A stretch of DNA of 7,477 nucleotides from an uncultured Erysipelotrichaceae bacterium (GTDB lineage Bacteria; Bacillota_I; Bacilli_A; Erysipelotrichales; Erysipelotrichaceae). Positions 6,740-7,477 of the stretch are shown here, in pieces. The position numbers were made by a program, and so were the translations under genes. The first letter of the stretch is position 1. Every line of letters starts with the position of its first letter. Location: the NCBI GenBank assembly GCA_910586285.1, contig CAJUGR010000091.1, positions 1 through 7,477 on the forward strand, given 5' to 3'. The notes below the pieces were generated by a model. It made no database searches and had not been told where the DNA came from. It saw nothing but the letters and a program-made list of their open reading frames with translations.

Positions 6740-7180
6740 TTAATCAAAGTACTTGATGCAGTGATATAAAGAACGTTTGGTCTGAAAACCGTGTTTTAAG
6801 AACAACTCATGCGCTTTCGATCGGCTTTGATCCAATGATAAACGCATTCCCTTATAGCCATTGCGTTTGGCTCGTTCCTCGAACGCGTCATAAAGATCGT
6901 TGGCGATACTCTCTTCATCCGCTGTTCCTTCTTTGACACAGAAGCATACCGTATTTAACAGATTATCCGCATAGAGTGTTTCATACGGTGCGCCATGTGC
7001 ATATCCGATCACATGACCGTCTTTTTCGGCTACCAGAATAATATCATTTCCGGCTTCCAAAAGACTGATGATCTTTTTGTATACCTTTTCCTTATCATAG
7101 GTATATCCCAGTTCATTGTTTAGATTATGAATATCTTCAAAATCCTTGGTCTCAATCATCCTGATTACTGCATTGCTCAT
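6740..7180 (-). CDS. GNAT-family N-acetyltransferase
   Basis: This 146-residue protein has the GNAT layout for transferring an acetyl group from acetyl-CoA to an amine: an N-terminal strand and helix (VIRMIETKDFEDIHNLNNEL), the strand pair ILVAEKDGHVIGYAHG (residues 48-63), a central helix (87-107), a strand MRLSLD (112-117) and the closing ARxFYxKxGF-like motif, here SKAHELFLKHGF (121-132). The acetyl-CoA loop, normally R/Q-x-x-G-x-G/A before the central helix, is poorly conserved here (VKEGTADEESIANDLY), so cofactor binding may be altered or use main-chain contacts. Length is typical of the family. The ATG follows GAAGGA by five bases. It sits alone between its promoter and terminator, so neighbours give no clue to the substrate. 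The family call is good; the substrate is unknown. Confidence 0.88.
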   Translation of the reverse strand: MSNAVIRMIETKDFEDIHNLNNELGYTYDKEKVYKKIISLLEAGNDIILVAEKDGHVIGYAHGAPYETLYADNLLNTVCFCVKEGTADEESIANDLYDAFEERAKRNGYKGMRLSLDQSRSKAHELFLKHGFQTKRSLYHCIKYFD

Positions 7181-7248
7181 ATTTTTCCTTCTTTCCTACC
7201 CTAACCTTGATATGAAAGTCTATATGCCGACCTATAAACTCGTTCTAT

Positions 7249-7276
7249 ATTGTACCATAATTTTATGATTTTTCCA
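7249..7276 (-). promoter_or_regulatory. Likely promoter of the acetyltransferase gene
   Basis: On the minus strand TGGAAA (7276-7271), a four-of-six -35, is followed by a 16-base spacer and TACAAT (7254-7249), a five-of-six -10. The bases TGG directly before TACAAT give an extended -10. Transcription would start near 7242, leaving a leader of about 60 bases. Confidence 0.5.
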
Positions 7277-7477
7277 TGATTATTTGTCGTTGACAGTCGA
7301 TTTTTTTCATGTAAGCGGTTCAATCATCAAAGTGAATTGAAATAACAGGATGAAACTCCGCAATTTCACAGCACCGGAAACAGGCAAGCAATATGCTCAA
7401 TTTTCAATAACAGAAGAAACCATCCCGAGTTTGCCAGTAAAAAGATAGAGCATCAAAATAAATCGGATTACAAATGT
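7277..7477. other. Intergenic stretch at the window edge, nothing supported
   Basis: Upstream of the acetyltransferase promoter I see no gene, RNA or terminator that I can support. A 32-codon plus-strand frame at 7350-7448 and an imperfect hairpin (7332-7339 with 7361-7369) are present but lack a usable ribosome binding site or T run. Confidence 0.4.

Noticed and set aside
7290..7318. Plus-strand TTGACA as a promoter -35
   Set aside because: At 17 bases downstream the sequence is AAGCGG, not a -10 element.
7332..7369. Imperfect hairpin GTGAATTG with CAATTTCAC
   Set aside because: It has a bulge, a loop of about 21 bases and no T run on either side, so it is neither a convincing terminator nor a recognised RNA.
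7350..7448. Plus-strand frame of 32 codons
   Set aside because: AGG abuts the ATG directly, so spacing is unusable. No promoter, recognised motif or partner gene supports it.
1..7477. CRISPR array, tRNA/rRNA genes, insertion sequence ends or transposase
   Set aside because: No regularly spaced repeats, tRNA-like folds, rRNA sequence or transposase motifs were seen on either strand.

Overview
The window looks like chromosomal DNA from a low-GC anaerobic Firmicute, with Erysipelotrichia my best guess. This rests on AT-rich spacers, strong AG-rich ribosome binding sites, TAA stops on all four complete genes, a cysteine-rich cytosolic enzyme, and surface-protein modules of a kind common in gut Firmicutes. 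No rRNA or other lineage marker is present, so the assignment is tentative. Every supported gene lies on the minus strand, so transcription runs from high to low coordinates.

In transcription order: (1) 7180-6740, a GNAT-family acetyltransferase with its own promoter and terminator. (2) 6565-4424, a cytoplasmic type I pullulanase (glycogen/maltodextrin debranching enzyme), followed after 34 bases by (3) 4389-3571, a Cof-type HAD phosphatase. These two probably form an operon, closed by a strong terminator overlapping the HAD stop codon. (4) A roughly 500-base gap holding the frameshifted 3' end of an AAA-ATPase/PD-(D/E)XK-type gene (3498-3306) and, further on, a near-consensus SigA promoter with a 10-bp inverted repeat placed around it. 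(5) 3050-2052, an ECF sigma factor carrying a predicted C-terminal transmembrane segment and an 80-residue outer tail, with a terminator about 90 bases after its stop. (6) 1854-1437, a broken gene with a signal peptide and a cadherin-like fragment. (7) 1408-1, the 5' part of a large secreted or surface protein that begins like the broken gene and runs off the window. This last gene is open for 469 codons with no stop inside the window.

The most interesting part is positions 1-3140. A sigma factor that appears fused to a membrane anchor sits immediately upstream of two related exported-protein genes, one dead and one intact as far as it can be read. A plausible but unproven reading is an envelope-sensing regulator next to a surface-protein locus that changes by duplication and decay. 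The pullulanase-HAD unit and the acetyltransferase look like ordinary housekeeping genes.
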